64,000 nt of DNA from Achromobacter pestifer (GTDB taxonomy: Bacteria > Pseudomonadota > Gammaproteobacteria > Burkholderiales > Burkholderiaceae_B). Positions within the stretch are counted from its first letter, which is position 1; every line of letters starts with the position of its first letter. The stretch is from assembly GCF_902859625.1 (NCBI RefSeq), contig NZ_CADIJX010000004.1, forward strand, positions 558,001-622,000, given 5' to 3'. Made by a program: the position numbers and the translations under genes. This document shows, piece after piece, positions 37,440-48,814 of this stretch. The notes under the pieces are model-generated. The model was not told the DNA's origin, ran no database searches, and saw nothing but the letters and a program-made list of their open reading frames with translations.

Positions 37440-38055
37440 CGTCCTGGGGCGAGTACACTGCTTCCACGCAGTGGCAAAAACTCATGGTTTACCCGCATGA
37501 TCCGGCGGTTTTCAGGCCGAATCATGCGGCTGCCAATCTGGCGGTCACCATGAATTTGTACGGGTACGTGGCCCCATTTTTCACGACCCACGGCTAAGTT
37601 ACTGCCTTTTTGCCGTCTTTTCGCCGGCAATGCATCGCGTCGCGGCATTTACAAATTTCTTTGACAGTAGCCCTTGATCTCAGTTATGCTAAAGGGCTTA
37701 CTGCTTTATTTCGCGCGCAAAATCTGTACGCAAAAGGGCAAACAGTTCAAGACCCAAGTCAAAACCCAAGTCAAGACCCCGCCAGGGCCTGAAACCAAGG
37801 TGCGTCACGAGCCTCTTGTTTTAGGTCCATCAGTATGGCTCGTATGGCTCGTATGGCTCGCGTAATGACTCGTCCAACTGCCCCGGCCGCATCCAGTTTT
37901 GTGCGTTTGTCATAGTTTGTTGGCAAGCCCGCTCTTTTACGTATATGAACGTTTGAGGCGGTTTTGCGCGAACTGCCTTCTCCGAAAGATTCACCGCTTG
38001 AGGAGACGAGTACGAAAGTACTTACCAGTGGTACGTAAAAGGGATTTCAAAGGTC
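37440..38055 (+). other. Gene-free leader region upstream of rpsL
   Basis: These 616 bases between the orphan regulator and rpsL hold no convincing gene. They contain a strong promoter at 37661-37690, a 12-base near-repeat in three copies (caagacccaagt type, about 37747-37782) and a 9-base tandem GTATGGCTC in three copies (about 37833-37860). The predicted rpsL leader is therefore about 360 nt, long enough to hold control structures. Confidence 0.6.
37661..37690 (+). promoter_or_regulatory. Promoter of the rpsL-rpsG-fusA-tuf operon
   Basis: TTGACA at 37661-37666 and TATGCT at 37685-37690 are separated by 18 bases. This is the best sigma-70 match in the region and the sequence around it is AT-rich. 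Confidence 0.75.
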
Positions 38056-38433
38056 ATGCCTACCATTAGCCAACTCGTGCGCAAGCCGCGCGAAGTCAGC
38101 ATCATCAAAAGCAAGAGCCCTGCGCTCGAAAACTGCCCGCAACGCCGCGGCGTGTGCACTCGCGTGTACACCACCACCCCCAAGAAGCCGAACTCCGCTC
38201 TGCGCAAGGTTGCCAAAGTGCGTCTGACCAACGGTTACGAAGTCATTTCGTACATCGGCGGTGAAGGCCACAACCTGCAAGAGCACTCGGTGGTTCTGGT
38301 GCGTGGCGGTCGTGTGAAGGACTTGCCCGGTGTGCGTTATCACATCGTGCGCGGTTCCCTCGACCTGCAAGGCGTCAAGGATCGTAAGCAAGCCCGCTCG
38401 AAGTACGGCGCCAAGCGCCCGAAGAAGGCTTAA
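38056..38433 (+). CDS. rpsL: 30S ribosomal protein S12
   Basis: A 125-residue S12 containing [20 protein letters not shown] and [14 protein letters not shown]. The two lysines whose change gives streptomycin resistance in other bacteria are in the wild-type form. It is first in the str operon and followed after 166 bases by rpsG. S12 helps decode at the ribosomal A site. Confidence 0.98.
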
Positions 38434-38599
38434 TAACGAGTCAGCAGTACCCCCGCGTGGCGGCAGTCCGTCACTAGGGAAGTGCGACCGCGCCCTCCGG
38501 TTTTTGGGATGGAGCGCGGCACGTAAGGGGTCGTCCCAATGGGCGGCCATGGCCGTGTAATGAAACACGGTTCAACTGAACAGACACAAGGAAGCAACA

Positions 38600-39070
38600 A
38601 TGCCCCGTCGTCGCGAAGTACCCAAGCGCGAGATTCTGCCCGATCCCAAGTTCGGCAGCGTCGAACTCGCCAAGTTCATGAACGTCGTCATGCTGGACGG
38701 CAAGAAGGCCGTCGCCGAGCGCATCGTTTACGGTGCCCTCGAGCAAGTGCAAACCAAGACCGGCAAAGAGCCGATCGAAGTTTTCAGCCTGGCGATCAAC
38801 AACATCAAGCCGATCGTCGAAGTGAAGAGCCGCCGCGTTGGCGGTGCCAACTACCAAGTGCCGGTTGAAGTGCGCCCCGTGCGCCGCCTGGCCCTGGCTA
38901 TGCGTTGGCTCCGTGAAGCCGCTAAGAAGCGTGGCGAAAAATCGATGGATCTGCGTCTTGCTGGCGAACTGATCGACGCCGCTGAAGGTCGTGGCGCCGC
39001 GATGAAGAAGCGCGAAGACACGCACAAGATGGCAGAGGCCAACAAGGCCTTCAGCCATTTCCGCTGGTAA
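38600..39070 (+). CDS. rpsG: 30S ribosomal protein S7
   Basis: A 156-residue S7 with the conserved [19 protein letters not shown] start and [16 protein letters not shown]. It nucleates assembly of the 30S head. The 166-base rpsL-rpsG spacer is GC-rich with paired segments. In E. coli S7 represses its operon by binding this spacer, so a similar role is possible here. Confidence 0.98.
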   Translation: MPRRREVPKREILPDPKFGSVELAKFMNVVMLDGKKAVAERIVYGALEQVQTKTGKEPIEVFSLAINNIKPIVEVKSRRVGGANYQVPVEVRPVRRLALAMRWLREAAKKRGEKSMDLRLAGELIDAAEGRGAAMKKREDTHKMAEANKAFSHFRW

Positions 39071-39088
39071 TTTAAGGACTAATCCACC

Positions 39089-41191
39089 ATGGCCCGCAAA
39101 ACCCCGATCGAGCGCTATCGCAACATTGGTATCTCTGCGCACATCGATGCAGGGAAGACCACCACGACCGAACGTATCCTGTTCTACACCGGCGTCAATC
39201 ACAAGATTGGCGAAGTGCATGATGGCGCAGCCACCATGGACTGGATGGAACAAGAGCAAGAGCGTGGCATCACCATTACGTCGGCAGCAACGACGGCGTT
39301 TTGGCGTGGCATGGCGAAGAACTATCCCGAACACCGCATCAACATCATCGACACCCCGGGGCACGTGGACTTCACCATTGAGGTGGAACGTTCCATGCGC
39401 GTCCTGGACGGTGCTTGCATGGTCTATTGCGCGGTGGGTGGTGTTCAGCCCCAGTCCGAAACCGTGTGGCGCCAAGCCAACAAGTACGGCGTGCCGCGTC
39501 TGGCCTTCGTCAACAAGATGGACCGCACCGGTGCCAACTTCTTCAAGGTCTATGACCAGCTGAAGACGCGCCTGCGCGCCAATCCCGTGCCGATCGTGAT
39601 CCCGATCGGTGCCGAAGACACGTTCCAAGGCGTGGTCGACCTGGTCAAGATGAAGGCGATCATTTGGGACGAAGCCAGCCAAGGCATCAAGTTCGACTAC
39701 GCAGACATTCCGGCCGAGCTGGAAGGCCTGGCAAACGAATGGCGCGAAAAGCTGGTTGAAGCCGCCGCTGAGTCGTCGGAAGAGTTGATGAACAAGTACC
39801 TGGAAACGGGTTCCTTGGACGAAGACGAAATCAACCTGGCCATCCGTCAACGCACCATCGCTGGCGAAATCCAGCCGATGCTGTGCGGCACCGCCTTCAA
39901 GAACAAGGGCGTGCAGCGCATGCTGGACGCGGTCATCGACTACCTGCCTTCGCCCGTGGATATTCCGCCGGTTGATGGCATGGACGACGATGGCAATCCC
40001 GTCAAGCGTGAAGCTAACGACGAAGAGAAGTTCTCGGCTCTGGCATTCAAGCTGATGAGCGATCCGTTCGTGGGTCAATTGACCTTCGTGCGCGTTTACT
40101 CGGGCGTCCTGAAGTCGGGCGATACGGTCTACAACCCCATCAAGGGCAAGAAAGAACGTATTGGTCGCATTCTGCAGATGCACGCGAACAACCGCGAAGA
40201 AATCAAGGAAGTGTTGGCAGGCGACATCGCCGCCGTGGTGGGTCTGAAAGACGTGACCACCGGCGAAACGCTGTGCGACATCGACTCCCACATCTTGCTC
40301 GAACGCATGATTTTCCCCGAGCCCGTGATTTCGCAGGCCGTGGAACCGAAGTCGAAGGCTGACCAGGAAAAGATGGGTCTGGCGCTGTCGCGTCTGGCTC
40401 AGGAAGATCCGTCGTTCCGCGTGCGCAGCGACGAAGAATCCGGCCAAACCATCATTTCCGGCATGGGCGAGCTTCACCTGGAAATTCTGGTCGACCGCAT
40501 GAAGCGTGAGTTCGGCGTTGAAGCCAACGTCGGCAAGCCGCAAGTGGCCTACCGTGAAACGATCCGCAAGGTCTGCGAAGAAGTCGAAGGCAAGTTCGTC
40601 AAGCAGTCGGGCGGTCGCGGTCAGTACGGTCACGTGGTCCTGAAGGTCGAGCCGTTGCCTCCTGGCGGTGGCTACGAATTCGTGGACGCCATCAAGGGCG
40701 GTGTGGTTCCTCGCGAATACATCCCGGCGGTGGACAAGGGCATCCAGGAAACGCTGCCTTCGGGCGTGTTGGCTGGCTATCCGATCGTCGACGTCAAGGC
40801 GACGCTGTTCTTCGGTTCGTACCACGATGTGGACTCGAACGAAAACGCGTTCAAGATGGCCGGCTCCATGGCATTCAAGGAAGGCCTGCGCAAGGCTAGC
40901 CCGGTGCTGCTGGAACCGATGATGGCCGTTGAAGTCGAAACGCCTGAAGACTACGCCGGCACCGTGATGGGCGATCTGTCCTCGCGTCGCGGTATGGTTC
41001 AAGGCATGGACGACATGGTCGGCGGCGGCAAGGCCATCAAGGCTGAAGTGCCCCTGGCTGAGATGTTCGGTTACGCCACGAACCTGCGTTCGTTGACGCA
41101 AGGTCGTGCCACGTACACGATGGAATTCAAGCATTACTCCGAGGCTCCCAAGAACGTCGCTGACGAAGTCATCGCCGCTCGGGCCAAGTAA
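39089..41191 (+). CDS. fusA: Elongation factor G
   Basis: A 700-residue translocation GTPase. G1 is [20 protein letters not shown], switch II is DTPGHVDFT, and NKMD is the G4 motif. The five-domain length is standard. It lies 18 bases after rpsG and 76 bases before the second tuf, the normal str operon order. Confidence 0.98.
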   Translation: MARKTPIERYRNIGISAHIDAGKTTTTERILFYTGVNHKIGEVHDGAATMDWMEQEQERGITITSAATTAFWRGMAKNYPEHRINIIDTPGHVDFTIEVERSMRVLDGACMVYCAVGGVQPQSETVWRQANKYGVPRLAFVNKMDRTGANFFKVYDQLKTRLRANPVPIVIPIGAEDTFQGVVDLVKMKAIIWDEASQGIKFDYADIPAELEGLANEWREKLVEAAAESSEELMNKYLETGSLDEDEINLAIRQRTIAGEIQPMLCGTAFKNKGVQRMLDAVIDYLPSPVDIPPVDGMDDDGNPVKREANDEEKFSALAFKLMSDPFVGQLTFVRVYSGVLKSGDTVYNPIKGKKERIGRILQMHANNREEIKEVLAGDIAAVVGLKDVTTGETLCDIDSHILLERMIFPEPVISQAVEPKSKADQEKMGLALSRLAQEDPSFRVRSDEESGQTIISGMGELHLEILVDRMKREFGVEANVGKPQVAYRETIRKVCEEVEGKFVKQSGGRGQYGHVVLKVEPLPPGGGYEFVDAIKGGVVPREYIPAVDKGIQETLPSGVLAGYPIVDVKATLFFGSYHDVDSNENAFKMAGSMAFKEGLRKASPVLLEPMMAVEVETPEDYAGTVMGDLSSRRGMVQGMDDMVGGGKAIKAEVPLAEMFGYATNLRSLTQGRATYTMEFKHYSEAPKNVADEVIAARAK

Positions 41192-41267
41192 ATAACCCTT
41201 GCCAGGTCCGCTCAATCGGGCGGCCCTGGCGAAATCAAGTTTCCTTGAAAGTTAAAGGATAGAGATC

Positions 41268-42458
<1,191 letters not shown>

Positions 42459-42486
42459 TTCGGATCACTTAAGTAGCACACAACCA

Positions 42487-42510
42487 GCGAGGACGACTCG
42501 TCGTCCTCGC
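42487..42510 (+). terminator. Hairpin between tuf and rpsJ, possible attenuator
   Basis: GCGAGGACGA and TCGTCCTCGC form a perfect 10-bp stem with a 4-base loop, followed by CTCTCGTTCTTT. The T-run is weak, so partial termination or an mRNA-stability role is more likely than a full stop. rpsJ begins 23 bases later. Confidence 0.5.
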
Positions 42511-42532
42511 CTCTCGTTCTTTAGGAAACGCC

Positions 42533-42844
42533 ATGAAAAACCAAAAGATCCGTATCCGCTTGAAAGCATTCGATTACAAGCTGATCGATCAATCGGCCGC
42601 TGAAATCGTCGACACCGCCAAGCGTACCGGCGCCGTTGTCCGCGGCCCGGTGCCGCTGCCCACGCGTATCCGTCGCTACGACGTTCTGCGTTCGCCGCAC
42701 GTCAACAAGACGTCGCGTGACCAGTTCGAAATCCGTACCCATCAGCGTTTGATGGACATCGTTGATCCCACCGACAAGACCGTTGACGCTCTGATGCGTC
42801 TGGACCTGCCGGCCGGCGTCGACGTCGAAATCGCCCTGCAATAA
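42533..42844 (+). CDS. rpsJ: 30S ribosomal protein S10
   Basis: A 103-residue S10 ([39 protein letters not shown]). It is a 30S head protein that also works with NusB in antitermination. It lies at the end of the str transcript. A terminator follows it and the other S10 operon genes begin 470 bases further on behind their own promoter, unlike the continuous S10 operon of E. coli. Confidence 0.98.
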   Translation: MKNQKIRIRLKAFDYKLIDQSAAEIVDTAKRTGAVVRGPVPLPTRIRRYDVLRSPHVNKTSRDQFEIRTHQRLMDIVDPTDKTVDALMRLDLPAGVDVEIALQ

Positions 42845-42883
42845 GGCGTATCGAGCCTGCTACCTTCGCCGGTAGGCTCGTAA

Positions 42884-42925
42884 AAAATGGCCGTATTCCC
42901 CCGGGAGTGCGGCCATTTTGTTTTT
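42884..42925 (+). terminator. Terminator after rpsJ
   Basis: AAAATGGCCG (42884-42893) pairs with CGGCCATTTT (42910-42919), followed by GTTTTT. A second hairpin (about 42851-42880, GAGCCTGC...GGTAGGCTC) lies just before it. Together they should end the str-rpsJ transcript. Confidence 0.85.
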
Positions 42926-43127
42926 GTGGCCAGGACGCAGTCTTCGCCAACCGGCAGCACACGCCTGGGTTAGCGGGCACTTACTGTGCTGCTTGCCGTT
43001 CCAGTTGCTGCGCGACGGGCTTGCCCGCCGGCGGGCCATCGTTGCTTGGCTTGCGGGACTGCCGGCAGAGCAGTGCCGCAGTGTGGCAAAACGGCCGCGC
43101 CGAACACAGCATAAGTGGGCTAAGTGC

Positions 43128-43157
43128 TTGTGCTGACTGAAAAAAACATGCTAATAT
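43128..43157 (+). promoter_or_regulatory. Promoter of the rplC-rpsQ operon
   Basis: TTGTGC at 43128-43133 and TAATAT at 43152-43157 with an 18-base spacer. The -35 context AAGTGCTTGTGCT is almost the same as that of the rplN promoter at 61008 (AAGTGCTTGCGCT), which supports it as a real ribosomal-gene promoter. Nothing gene-like is seen between 42926 and 43127. Confidence 0.7.
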
Positions 43158-43163
43158 GCCAAG

Positions 43164-43313
43164 CTTGCCATTTTGTGGCAAGTCTAACTATGGGAAGAGG
43201 GATGGGGTAACCCCCAATAATCCCCAGCCCAGGTTGAACATAGTCGTAGGGCAGAGGCCGTTACCTTTTGCCCGATTAGCCCCGACCAATCGCAGTCGGG
43301 AATGGAGAAAACG
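43164..43313 (+). promoter_or_regulatory. Structured leader of the rplC mRNA
   Basis: The predicted 5-prime end begins with a perfect hairpin (CTTGCCA 43164-43170 / TGGCAAG 43176-43182). GGGG-TAA-CCCC follows near 43205. Another stem (CCCGAC 43281-43286 / GTCGGG 43295-43300) lies directly before the ribosome-binding site of rplC. A stem so close to the Shine-Dalgarno suggests control of translation, perhaps by L4 as in other bacteria. This is inference. Confidence 0.45.
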
Positions 43314-44003
43314 ATGTCGAATTCGACACCCACGCCCGCCGCTCACCGGCTGGGGCTGGTGGGTCGCAAGGTCGGCATGACCCGCATTTTTACCGAGGAA
43401 GGTGAATCCATCCCGGTAACCGTGCTGGACGTGTCTAACAACCGCGTGACCCAAATTAAGTCGCTGGAAACCGACGGCTACGCCGCGATCCAAGTGACTT
43501 ATGGCACTCGTCGTGCCTCGCGTGTGGCTCAGCCGCAAACGGGCCACTACGCCAAGGCCGGCGTTGAAGCCGGTAGCATCCTCAAAGAATTCCGCCTTGA
43601 TCCCGCACGCGCCGCTGAATTTGCGGCTGGTGCTGTGATCGCCGTGGAATCCGTGTTCGAAGCCGGCCAACAGGTCGACGTGACGGGCACGACCATTGGT
43701 AAAGGCTTCGCCGGTACCATCAAGCGTCACCACTTCGGTTCGCAACGCGCTTCGCACGGTAACTCCCGTTCGCACCGCGTTCCCGGCTCGATTGGTCAAG
43801 CTCAAGATCCGGGCCGCGTGTTCCCGGGTAAGAAGATGGCTGGTCACCTGGGTGATGTCACCCGCACCGTTCAAAACCTCGACGTCGTTCGCGTTGACGT
43901 TGAGCGTGGCCTGCTGCTGGTCAAGGGCGCTGTCCCCGGCCACGCTGGCGCCGACATCGTCGTGCGCCCGGCCATCAAGGCCCCGGCCAAGAAGGGAGCG
44001 TAA
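43314..44003 (+). CDS. rplC: 50S ribosomal protein L3
   Basis: A 229-residue L3 starting [24 protein letters not shown] before ATG 43314 sets the start, and the ATG at 43302 lies within that signal. The conserved [20 protein letters not shown] and [20 protein letters not shown] are present. It lies near the peptidyl-transferase centre and is the first gene of this operon. Confidence 0.97.
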   Translation: MSNSTPTPAAHRLGLVGRKVGMTRIFTEEGESIPVTVLDVSNNRVTQIKSLETDGYAAIQVTYGTRRASRVAQPQTGHYAKAGVEAGSILKEFRLDPARAAEFAAGAVIAVESVFEAGQQVDVTGTTIGKGFAGTIKRHHFGSQRASHGNSRSHRVPGSIGQAQDPGRVFPGKKMAGHLGDVTRTVQNLDVVRVDVERGLLLVKGAVPGHAGADIVVRPAIKAPAKKGA

Positions 44004-44007
44004 GTAA

Positions 44008-44628
44008 ATGGATCTCAAGCTCCTGAACGACCAAGGTCAGGCCGCTGCTACGTTCAGCGCGCCCGACACGATCTTCGGCCGTGACTTCAACGAAGCTCTG
44101 ATTCATCAGATCGTGGTGGCTTTCCAAGCCAATGCCCGTGCCGGCAACCGCGCTCAGAAGGATCGTGCCGAAGTTAAGCACTCGACCAAGAAGCCCTGGC
44201 GCCAGAAGGGTACCGGCCGCGCACGCGCTGGTATGACTTCGTCGCCGTTGTGGCGTGGCGGTGGTCGGATTTTCCCGAACTCGCCCGAAGAGAACTTCAG
44301 CCAGAAGGTCAACAAGAAGATGTACCGCGCCGGGATCCGTTCGATCTTGTCGCAACTGGCTCGTGAAGACCGCATCGCTGTTGTCGAATCGTTTGATCTG
44401 GCTTCGCCCAAGACCAAGGACGCCGCTGCAAAGCTGAAGAGCCTGGGTCTGGACTCGGTCCTGATCATCACCGACAGCGTTGATGAGAATGTTTACCTCG
44501 CCACCCGCAACCTGCCGCACGTTGCCGTTGTCGAGCCCCGTTATGCCGATCCGTTGTCGCTGGTCCACTACAAGAAAGTGCTGATCACCAAGCCGGCCAT
44601 CGCTCAACTCGAGGAGATGCTGGGATGA
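44008..44628 (+). CDS. rplD: 50S ribosomal protein L4
   Basis: A 206-residue L4 with the exit-tunnel loop around [25 protein letters not shown]. It lies 4 bases after rplC. In E. coli L4 also represses the S10 operon. Here it would be able to act on the rplC leader. Confidence 0.97.
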   Translation: MDLKLLNDQGQAAATFSAPDTIFGRDFNEALIHQIVVAFQANARAGNRAQKDRAEVKHSTKKPWRQKGTGRARAGMTSSPLWRGGGRIFPNSPEENFSQKVNKKMYRAGIRSILSQLAREDRIAVVESFDLASPKTKDAAAKLKSLGLDSVLIITDSVDENVYLATRNLPHVAVVEPRYADPLSLVHYKKVLITKPAIAQLEEMLG

Positions 44629-44921
44629 ACGCTGAACGCTTGATGCAAGTCATTCTGGCTCCGATCGTGACCGAAAAGGCCACGTTCGTCGCTGAGAAGA
44701 ATCAGCAAGTCGCTTTCCGTGTCGTGGCTGATGCTACCAAGCCGGAAATCAAGGCTGCCGTCGAACTGCTCTTCAAGGTGCAGGTCGAGTCCGTGCAGGT
44801 CCTCAACCGTAAGGGCAAAGTCAAGCGCTTTGGCCGATTCGTTGGCCGTCGCCGTAATGAGCGCAAGGCTTACGTGTCGCTCAAAGACGGCCAGGAAATC
44901 GACTTTGCGGAGGTGAAGTAA
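44625..44921 (+). CDS. rplW: 50S ribosomal protein L23
   Basis: A 98-residue L23 ([29 protein letters not shown] end seen as [18 protein letters not shown]). It lies at the tunnel exit and binds trigger factor and SRP. It overlaps the rplD stop by 4 bases (ATGA), so the two are translationally coupled. Confidence 0.97.
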   Translation: MNAERLMQVILAPIVTEKATFVAEKNQQVAFRVVADATKPEIKAAVELLFKVQVESVQVLNRKGKVKRFGRFVGRRRNERKAYVSLKDGQEIDFAEVK

Positions 44922-45749
44922 ATGGCCCTCGTAAAAGTTAAGCCGACTTCGGCTGGCCGTCGTGGCATGGTGAAGGTTGTTAGTCCCAACCTGCACAAGG
45001 GTGCCCCTCACGCGCCGTTGCTGGAAAAGAAGATCCGTGGTTCGGGCCGTAATAACAACGGTCACATCACGATCCGCCATCGTGGCGGTGGTCACAAGCA
45101 GCATTACCGTCTTGTCGACTTCCGTCGTGACAAGGACGGTATCCCGGCAAAGGTCGAGCGTCTGGAATATGACCCCAACCGTACGGCGCACATTGCTCTG
45201 CTGTGCTACGCCGACGGCGAACGTCGTTACATCATCGCTCCGCGTGGTCTGGAAGTGGGTGCAACCGTGCTGTCGGGTATTGAAGCCCCGATCCGCACCG
45301 GTAACACGCTGCCGATCCGCAACATCCCGGTGGGTACGACGATTCACTGCGTAGAAATGTTGCCTGGCAAGGGTGCTCAGATGGTCCGCTCGGCCGGCGC
45401 TTCCGCCGTCCTGCTGGCTCGCGAAGGCATCTACGCTCAAGTGCGTCTGCGCTCTGGTGAAGTTCGCCGTGTGCACATCGAATGCCGCGCCACCATTGGT
45501 GAAGTCGGTAACGAAGAACACAGCCTGCGCCAAATCGGCAAGGCCGGTGCAATGCGTTGGCGCGGTGTCCGCCCGACGGTTCGTGGCGTTGCCATGAACC
45601 CGGTCGACCACCCGCACGGTGGCGGCGAAGGCCGTACCGGTGAAGCACGCGAACCGGTCAGCCCGTGGGGTACTCCGGCGAAGGGTTTCAAGACCCGTCG
45701 CAACAAGCGGACGAACAATATGATCGTCCAACGGCGCAAGCGCAAGTAA
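44922..45749 (+). CDS. rplB: 50S ribosomal protein L2
   Basis: A 275-residue L2 with the highly conserved [20 protein letters not shown] and [17 protein letters not shown]. The essential histidine of the latter motif is present. It bridges the subunits and supports the peptidyl-transferase centre. The start directly follows the rplW stop. Confidence 0.98.
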   Translation: MALVKVKPTSAGRRGMVKVVSPNLHKGAPHAPLLEKKIRGSGRNNNGHITIRHRGGGHKQHYRLVDFRRDKDGIPAKVERLEYDPNRTAHIALLCYADGERRYIIAPRGLEVGATVLSGIEAPIRTGNTLPIRNIPVGTTIHCVEMLPGKGAQMVRSAGASAVLLAREGIYAQVRLRSGEVRRVHIECRATIGEVGNEEHSLRQIGKAGAMRWRGVRPTVRGVAMNPVDHPHGGGEGRTGEAREPVSPWGTPAKGFKTRRNKRTNNMIVQRRKRK

Positions 45750-45761
45750 GAGGCGAACACT

Positions 45762-46037
45762 ATGTCACGTTCGATCAAGAAAGGCCCGTTTGTCGATGCT
45801 CACCTGATCAAAAAGGTGGACACGGCCGTCGCGGGCAAAGACAAGAAGCCGATCAAGACCTGGTCGCGTCGTTCCACGATCCTGCCCGAGTTCATCGGTC
45901 TGACGATCGCTGTGCACAACGGCAAGCAGCATGTCCCCGTGTACATCAACGAGAACATGGTCGGTCACAAGCTGGGCGAGTTCGCGCTGACCCGTACGTT
46001 CAAGGGTCACGCTGCGGACAAGAAGGCGAAGAGGTAA
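45762..46037 (+). CDS. rpsS: 30S ribosomal protein S19
   Basis: A 91-residue S19 ([40 protein letters not shown]). It forms a 30S head complex with S13. It is followed after 3 bases by rplV. Confidence 0.97.
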   Translation: MSRSIKKGPFVDAHLIKKVDTAVAGKDKKPIKTWSRRSTILPEFIGLTIAVHNGKQHVPVYINENMVGHKLGEFALTRTFKGHAADKKAKR

Positions 46038-46040
46038 GCG

Positions 46041-46370
46041 ATGGAAACTACTGCCATTATCCGTGGGGTTCACATCTCCGCACAGAAGACCCGTTTGGTT
46101 GCGGACTTGATCCGTGGTCAGAAGGTCGGCCGTGCGTTGGAAATCCTCACCTTCTCGCCGAAGAAGGCTGCCGTCATCCTGAAGAAGGCTGTCGAGTCCG
46201 CCATCGCCAACGCCGAGCACAACGACGGCGCCGATATCGACGAACTGAAAGTCACCACGATTTTTGTGGACAAGGCTCAGTCGATGAAGCGCTTCTCCGC
46301 TCGCGCCAAGGGCCGCGGCAACCGTATCGAGAAGCAGACCTGCCATATCACGGTTAAGGTCGGAGCTTAA
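46041..46370 (+). CDS. rplV: 50S ribosomal protein L22
   Basis: A 109-residue L22. It has the conserved [20 protein letters not shown] and ends with a loop ([20 protein letters not shown]) that reaches into the peptide tunnel. The length is standard. Confidence 0.97.
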   Translation: METTAIIRGVHISAQKTRLVADLIRGQKVGRALEILTFSPKKAAVILKKAVESAIANAEHNDGADIDELKVTTIFVDKAQSMKRFSARAKGRGNRIEKQTCHITVKVGA

Positions 46371-46379
46371 GGAGTCACG

Positions 46380-47174
46380 ATGGGTCAGAAAATTCACCCC
46401 ACTGGGTTCCGTCTCGCGGTCACCCGTAATTGGTCCTCGCGTTGGTTCGCCGACGACAAGGCCTTCGGCACGATGTTGGCCGAAGACATTCGCGTTCGCG
46501 AGTACCTGAAAAAGAAGCTCAAGAGCGCCTCCGTTGGTCGCGTGATCATCGAGCGTCCGGCCAAGAATGCCCGCATCACCGTCTACTCGGCTCGTCCGGG
46601 CGTGGTGATCGGCAAGCGCGGCGAAGACATCGAAAACCTGAAGGCTGATCTGCAGCGTTTGATGGGCGTGCCTGTGCACGTCAACATCGAAGAGATCCGC
46701 AAGCCGGAAACCGATGCTCAACTGATTGCCGATTCGATCTCGCAACAGCTCGAAAAGCGCATCATGTTCCGTCGCGCAATGAAGCGCGCGATGCAAAACG
46801 CGATGCGTCTGGGTGCCCAAGGCATCAAGATCATGAGCGCCGGTCGTCTGAACGGTATCGAAATTGCTCGCACCGAGTGGTATCGCGAAGGCCGTGTGCC
46901 GCTGCATACCCTCAAGGCCAATATCGACTACGGCACCTCCGAAGCCCACACCACGTATGGCGTGATCGGCATCAAGGTCTGGGTCTATAAGGGCGACATG
47001 CTGGCTAACGGCGAATTGCCGCCGGAAACCGCTGCCCCGCGCGAAGAAGAACGTCGTCCGCGCCGCGCTCCGCGTGGTGATCGTCCGGACGGTGCTCGCA
47101 CCGGTCGTCCGGGTGGTCGCGGTCGTGGTGGTCCCCGCAAGGCGGACGCTGCTCCGGCGCCTGAAGGAGAATAA
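46380..47174 (+). CDS. rpsC: 30S ribosomal protein S3
   Basis: A 264-residue S3 with KH domain ([20 protein letters not shown]) and the helicase-linked Arg patch. It is longer than the 233-residue E. coli protein because of an Arg/Gly/Pro-rich tail of about 45 residues ([20 protein letters not shown]). Such tails are common in beta-proteobacterial S3. Confidence 0.97.
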   Translation: MGQKIHPTGFRLAVTRNWSSRWFADDKAFGTMLAEDIRVREYLKKKLKSASVGRVIIERPAKNARITVYSARPGVVIGKRGEDIENLKADLQRLMGVPVHVNIEEIRKPETDAQLIADSISQQLEKRIMFRRAMKRAMQNAMRLGAQGIKIMSAGRLNGIEIARTEWYREGRVPLHTLKANIDYGTSEAHTTYGVIGIKVWVYKGDMLANGELPPETAAPREEERRPRRAPRGDRPDGARTGRPGGRGRGGPRKADAAPAPEGE

Positions 47175-47176
47175 CC

Positions 47177-47593
47177 ATGCTGCAACCCTCTCGCAGAAAG
47201 TATCGCAAAGAGCAGAAGGGCCGCAACACCGGTCTGGCGACCCGTGGTACCCACGTGTCGTTCGGCGAATTCGGTCTGAAGGCCACCGGCCGTGGCCGTT
47301 TGACCGCTCGTCAGATCGAAGCTGCTCGTCGTGCCATCAATCGTCACATCAAGCGTGGCGGCCGTATCTGGATTCGCATTTTCCCGGATAAGCCCATCTC
47401 GCAAAAGCCCGCCGAAGTCCGCATGGGTAACGGTAAGGGTAATCCTGAGTACTGGGTCGCTGAAATTCAGCCCGGCAAAGTGCTCTACGAAATGGAAGGT
47501 GTGAGCGAAGAGATCGCGCGTGAAGCTTTCCGCCTGGCCGCTGCCAAGCTGCCGATTTCGACCACGTTCGTCGCGCGTCATATCGGTGCTTAA
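47177..47593 (+). CDS. rplP: 50S ribosomal protein L16
   Basis: A 138-residue L16 ([39 protein letters not shown]). The conserved Arg of the RMGNGKG loop, a hydroxylation site in some bacteria, is present. It lies by the A-site tRNA. It begins 2 bases after rpsC. Confidence 0.97.
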
Positions 47594-47604
47594 GGAGTAC
47601 TAAC

Positions 47605-47796
47605 ATGAAAGCTAGCGAACTCCGTTCGAAAGACGCCGCCGAGCTCGGCAAAGAGCTCGAAAGCCTGCTGAAGGCACAATTCGGTCTGCGTATGCAGAAG
47701 GCCACGCAGCAACTGGCCAACACCAGCCAGCTGCGCAATGTGCGTCGCGACATCGCTCGCGTGCGCACCTTGCTGACCGAGAAGGCAGGGAAATAA
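47605..47796 (+). CDS. rpmC: 50S ribosomal protein L29
   Basis: A 63-residue two-helix L29 ([36 protein letters not shown]) at the tunnel exit. It is in the usual rplP-rpmC-rpsQ order. Confidence 0.96.
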
Positions 47797-47798
47797 AG

Positions 47799-48080
47799 AT
47801 GAGCGAAACTCAAAACACCCAAGTGGCCAAGCGCCAGCGTACGCTGGTTGGCAAGGTCGTCAGCAACAAGATGGACAAGACTGTCGTTGTGCTCGTTGAG
47901 CGCCGCGTCAAGCACCCCATCTTCGGCAAGATCATCATGCGCTCCGCGAAGTACAAGGCGCACGACGAATCGAACCAATACAACGAAGGCGATACGGTTG
48001 AAATCGCTGAAGGCCGTCCCATCTCGCGCTCGAAGTCGTGGCGTGTGGTGCGTCTGGTTGAAGCCGCACGTATCATCTAA
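47799..48080 (+). CDS. rpsQ: 30S ribosomal protein S17
   Basis: A 93-residue S17 ([40 protein letters not shown]). It is a primary 16S rRNA-binding protein. It is last in the rplC operon and is directly followed by a terminator. In many bacteria rplN comes next, but here rplN is 13.2 kb away. Confidence 0.97.
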   Translation: MSETQNTQVAKRQRTLVGKVVSNKMDKTVVVLVERRVKHPIFGKIIMRSAKYKAHDESNQYNEGDTVEIAEGRPISRSKSWRVVRLVEAARII

Positions 48081-48115
48081 GTAGTACGTCGGAACGGTTC
48101 GCCGTTCTGATATAA

Positions 48116-48149
48116 AACGGCAAGGGCTCACCCCCTTGCCGTTTTTTTT
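48116..48149 (+). terminator. Terminator of the rplC-rpsQ operon
   Basis: AACGGCAAGGG pairs with CCCTTGCCGTT around a 6-base loop, followed by eight T residues (48142-48149). This is a strong Rho-independent terminator. Confidence 0.93.
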
Positions 48150-48163
48150 CGCCTTTGAGATCT

Positions 48164-48670
48164 ATGCCGATGCGGATAATTGACTTCATGCGCAGCACCG
48201 TCAAGGCCGGCGTGCTTGGCGTCGCGCTATGCGCGGCTGCCGCCGCCGTGGCGCAGCGCGATCCGGGCGCGGACGTCACGGCGGCCTCGCCGGTGGATGA
48301 CCCGCGTGCGGGCAAGAACGTCTTGAATGCGGGGCCCGAGCCGCGCGTCAAGCTTCCCGCCGGATCACCGGACCACGCCGCCATCTTCGGCACGGACAAC
48401 GAGGATGAGCAGGCGCTAGCCTCGCAAGAGCAAGCGCTACAGGCGCAGCGCAATCAACTGATGCTGCTTGAACGGCTGCTCAACCAGAAGCCCGTGGATG
48501 CCGCGGCGGCGCCGCCGGCCATGATGCCGTTGAACACGGGCTCGACGATGAAGCCCCTGGCGCCGACCCCAGCCGGCTCGCAACTGGACCGCGGCAAGAT
48601 CGATGAGATGCAGCGTCGCGTCGACGGTCTGCGGCGCGAGGCGGACACGCTGCGTCAGAACGCCAAGTAG
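48164..48670 (+). CDS. Exported protein of unknown function, coiled-coil C-terminus
   Basis: About 168 residues. A signal peptide (MRIIDFMRSTVKAGVLGVAL, Ala-rich core ending AAVAQ) is followed by a low-complexity segment. A predicted coiled coil (about 85-110, DEQALASQEQALQAQRNQLM) and a Pro/Ala linker come next. A second heptad-like stretch ends the protein (GKIDEMQRRVDGLRREADTL). I do not recognise a family. The next gene also encodes a small exported coiled-coil protein, so they may act together in the envelope. Start candidates are 48164, 48170 and 48188. None has a strong ribosome-binding site, and the gene begins only 15 bases after the rpsQ terminator. Confidence 0.6.
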   Translation: MPMRIIDFMRSTVKAGVLGVALCAAAAAVAQRDPGADVTAASPVDDPRAGKNVLNAGPEPRVKLPAGSPDHAAIFGTDNEDEQALASQEQALQAQRNQLMLLERLLNQKPVDAAAAPPAMMPLNTGSTMKPLAPTPAGSQLDRGKIDEMQRRVDGLRREADTLRQNAK

Positions 48671-48735
48671 AGGTGGCGGATCAAGTCCTTGCCGCCCTTT
48701 GAAACGCAGCGTATCGACTCTTGGCGCCGCTGCTG

Positions 48736-48763
48736 TTACAAGCTCTGTGATTCTTGATATAAG
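48736..48763 (+). promoter_or_regulatory. Candidate promoter of the 48815 gene
   Basis: TTACAA at 48736-48741 and TATAAG at 48758-48763 with a 16-base spacer, about 50 bases before the start codon, which has AGGAG in its leader. Confidence 0.45.
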
Positions 48764-48814
48764 TGCGGCAGCGCATCCATTGCGCTGACAATTCTGACCA
48801 CAGGAGTTGCATAG

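Noticed and set aside
37674-37865. Small open frames (about 60 codons) in the rpsL leader
   Set aside because: No ribosome-binding site and no plausible protein features. The frame is created by the 12-base and 9-base tandem repeats.
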